This document shows, one piece after another, positions 62,527 through 64,000 of a stretch of 64,000 bases of DNA (within the stretch, counting starts at the first letter, position 1; each line of letters opens with the position of its first letter). Origin of the DNA: SIG575 sp964507395. Its GTDB lineage: Bacteria > Bacillota > Clostridia > Oscillospirales > Acutalibacteraceae. Below the pieces are notes generated by a model, which was given only the letters and a program-made list of their open reading frames with translations, did no database searches and was not told where the DNA came from. The translations under genes and the position numbers were made by a program. The stretch is taken from positions 1 through 64,000 of the forward strand of contig CAZDQE010000001.1 of assembly GCA_964507395.1 (NCBI GenBank). The letters run 5' to 3'.

Positions 62527-63328
62527 AAAATTAAGACTTGATGCTGCTGTTTTTGAACAGGGACATGCAGAAAGCCGTGAAAAAGCAAAGGCTCTTATTA
62601 TGGCGGGACAGGTTTATGTCAACGGTCAGAAGGCTCTCAAAGCAGGTTTGTTTCTTAAACCTGAAGATTCTCTTGAAGTAAGAGGAAGTAAAATGCCTTT
62701 TGTCAGCCGTGGAGGATATAAGCTTGAAAAAGCACTCAATTCTTTTGATTTTAAACTTGATGATGCAGTTTGTATGGATATCGGTGCTTCAACAGGCGGT
62801 TTTACTGACTGTATGCTGCAGAGAGGCGCAAAAAAAGTTTATTCAATTGATGTTGGCTATGGTCAGCTTGCATGGAAGCTTCGTACTGACGAAAGAGTAG
62901 TCAACCTTGAAAGGACAAATTTCCGATATCTTGATAAGGAAACTGTCAGTGAAGAAATTGATTTTGCAAGTGTCGATGTGTCTTTTATTTCACTTAAAAT
63001 AATCCTGCCTGTGCTTCGTTCCTTTCTGAAGGATAATGCAATGGCAGTTTGTCTTATAAAACCTCAGTTTGAGGCAGGCAGAGAAAAAATCGGCAAAAAG
63101 GGAGTTGTCAGAGAACTGTCAACTCATATTGAAGTAATTGAAAATATAACTTCCTTCGCGGTAGAAAACGGTTTTACCGTTAAAGGTCTTACTTATTCAC
63201 CGATTAAAGGCCCCGAAGGAAATATTGAATATCTTATGTTGGTGGAAAAATCAGAAGATGCAAAAATGCTGTCAGATGTTTCACCGAAAGAGTTAGCGGA
63301 AGAATCACATAAAAATCTTGACAAATGA
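62519..63328 (+). CDS. tlyA: TlyA-family rRNA methyltransferase
   Basis: About 269 aa. An N-terminal S4 RNA-binding domain (about 1-60) is followed by a FtsJ-like methyltransferase domain with the SAM loop DIGASTGGFTDCML and DVSFISL. TlyA methylates rRNA 2'-O positions in other bacteria. The likely start is TTG 62519 with AAGGTG (62503-62508) upstream; GTG 62510 lies too close to that site. It overlaps the dxs end by 8 nt. Confidence 0.92.
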   Translation: MAEKLRLDAAVFEQGHAESREKAKALIMAGQVYVNGQKALKAGLFLKPEDSLEVRGSKMPFVSRGGYKLEKALNSFDFKLDDAVCMDIGASTGGFTDCMLQRGAKKVYSIDVGYGQLAWKLRTDERVVNLERTNFRYLDKETVSEEIDFASVDVSFISLKIILPVLRSFLKDNAMAVCLIKPQFEAGREKIGKKGVVRELSTHIEVIENITSFAVENGFTVKGLTYSPIKGPEGNIEYLMLVEKSEDAKMLSDVSPKELAEESHKNLDK

Positions 63329-63338
63329 GGTGAAAACC

Positions 63339-64000
63339 GTGTTTGCAGTTGTACCCAACCTATCAAGGCTTCATGCAGAGAAAGTGACTAAACATGTCTG
63401 CGAGGAAATGAAAAAGCTTAATGCCGAATTTGCAATGTGCGAGGAGCATAAAGAAATGTTTTCCTCATTTTGCAGTACATATATGAATGAAGATGACATG
63501 TACCGCCATTCTGATGTTATCATTGCAATCGGCGGCGACGGCACAATTATAAGCTGTGCAAAAAAGGCATCTGCTTTTTCAAAACCGATTCTAGGCATAA
63601 ATGCAGGCAGAGTAGCCTTTATGGCAGGTCTTGAAAGTCAGGAGCTTGAATATCTTGACAGACTGATTGAAGGAGACTATACTGTTGATAAAAGAATGAT
63701 GCTTGCCGCTTCAATTGTAGTTGACGGAAAGGTAGAAGAGCAAATAAACTGTGTCAATGATGTTTTTGTGGGACGGTCTCAGAATGTTAATATGGTAAAT
63801 CTGAAGGTTATGTGTGACGGTGCAACGGTCAGCGACTATTATTCCGACGGAATAATTCTCTCAACTCCTACAGGCTCAACTGCTTATTCTTTGTCAGCGG
63901 GCGGTCCTGTAATCGACCCTCTTATTGAAAGCATACTTCTTACACCTGTTTGTCCTCATTCTCTTTTCCAGAGACCTATGATTTTCAGGAGCGAAAGTGT
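63339..64000 (+). CDS. nadK: NAD kinase, 3' end outside window
   Basis: Phosphorylates NAD+ to NADP+. The visible 220 codons start at GTG 63339 after GAGGTG. The diphosphate loop GGDGT (65-69), GINAGRVAF and the STPTGSTAYSLSAGGP block identify the family. No stop is reached before 64000. The order xseA-xseB-ispA-dxs-tlyA-nadK is the common Firmicute arrangement, normally followed by argR and recN. Confidence 0.93.
   Translation, partial: MFAVVPNLSRLHAEKVTKHVCEEMKKLNAEFAMCEEHKEMFSSFCSTYMNEDDMYRHSDVIIAIGGDGTIISCAKKASAFSKPILGINAGRVAFMAGLESQELEYLDRLIEGDYTVDKRMMLAASIVVDGKVEEQINCVNDVFVGRSQNVNMVNLKVMCDGATVSDYYSDGIILSTPTGSTAYSLSAGGPVIDPLIESILLTPVCPHSLFQRPMIFRSES

Overview
The window comes from an endospore-forming Firmicute of class Clostridia, most likely an Oscillospirales/Ruminococcaceae-type gut bacterium. 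Evidence: a complete eight-gene spoIIIA locus, a T-box leader, NrdR boxes, a ZTP riboswitch, CdaA/YbbR, type-IB dihydroorotate dehydrogenase, an anaerobic ribonucleotide reductase, AT-rich promoters close to TTGACA-17-TATAAT, and palindromic intergenic repeats. The family-level placement is inference. A run of 10 Ns at 22923-22932 marks a draft scaffold.

Layout. 1-720 holds only repeats: a tandem 121-bp hairpin unit and a palindromic CTTCCCC/GGGGAAG element. 722-5754 is a translationally coupled pair, an FRG-domain protein and a 1317-aa secreted, membrane-anchored protein with 20 His/Cys repeats. 5755-8549 is nrdD with NrdR boxes and a fused glutaredoxin-like domain. 8573-12116 is an accessory stretch: a zinc-ribbon membrane protein, a broken XRE regulator, a macrodomain protein, a VWA protein and an ADP-ribosylglycohydrolase. 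I regard this last group as the most likely understudied functional cluster.

12155-17921 is a pyrimidine operon (pyrC-K-D-F-E-B-I) behind an unclassified leader with a terminator. 17972-29976 is a purine operon (purE-F-M-N-O-H(AICAR transformylase only)-glyA-D-L) behind a ZTP riboswitch. Its PurF has Gly where the catalytic N-terminal Cys should be, and the usual bifunctional PurH is replaced by an archaeal-type IMP cyclohydrolase plus a stand-alone transformylase.

29992-36494 holds a DEAD-box helicase, a secreted lipase (minus strand), T-box-controlled alaS and a HIT protein. 36542-40833 is housekeeping: comEC with a degenerate metallo-beta-lactamase domain, holA, rnmV and ispF. 40848-42263 is a DUF3343 plus cysteine-desulfurase-like pair whose first ribosome binding site lies in a strong hairpin. 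42302-44516 is cdaA-cdaR. 44573-46557 is a minus-strand pair (anchored hypothetical protein, alpha/beta hydrolase). 46741-48797 is a two-component system. 48852-51704 is a minus-strand YfhO-like membrane protein. 51843-56559 is spoIIIAA-AH, followed by an Asp23-like gene, nusB, a Kae1/TsaD-like paralogue, xseA-xseB-ispA-dxs-tlyA and the start of nadK, which runs off the window.

The core operons account for most of the window. The observations that stand out are the ADP-ribose cluster, the Cys-less PurF, the sequestered ribosome binding site, the pyrimidine leader and the double set of NrdR boxes. No tRNA, rRNA, CRISPR array, transposase or prophage gene was seen.
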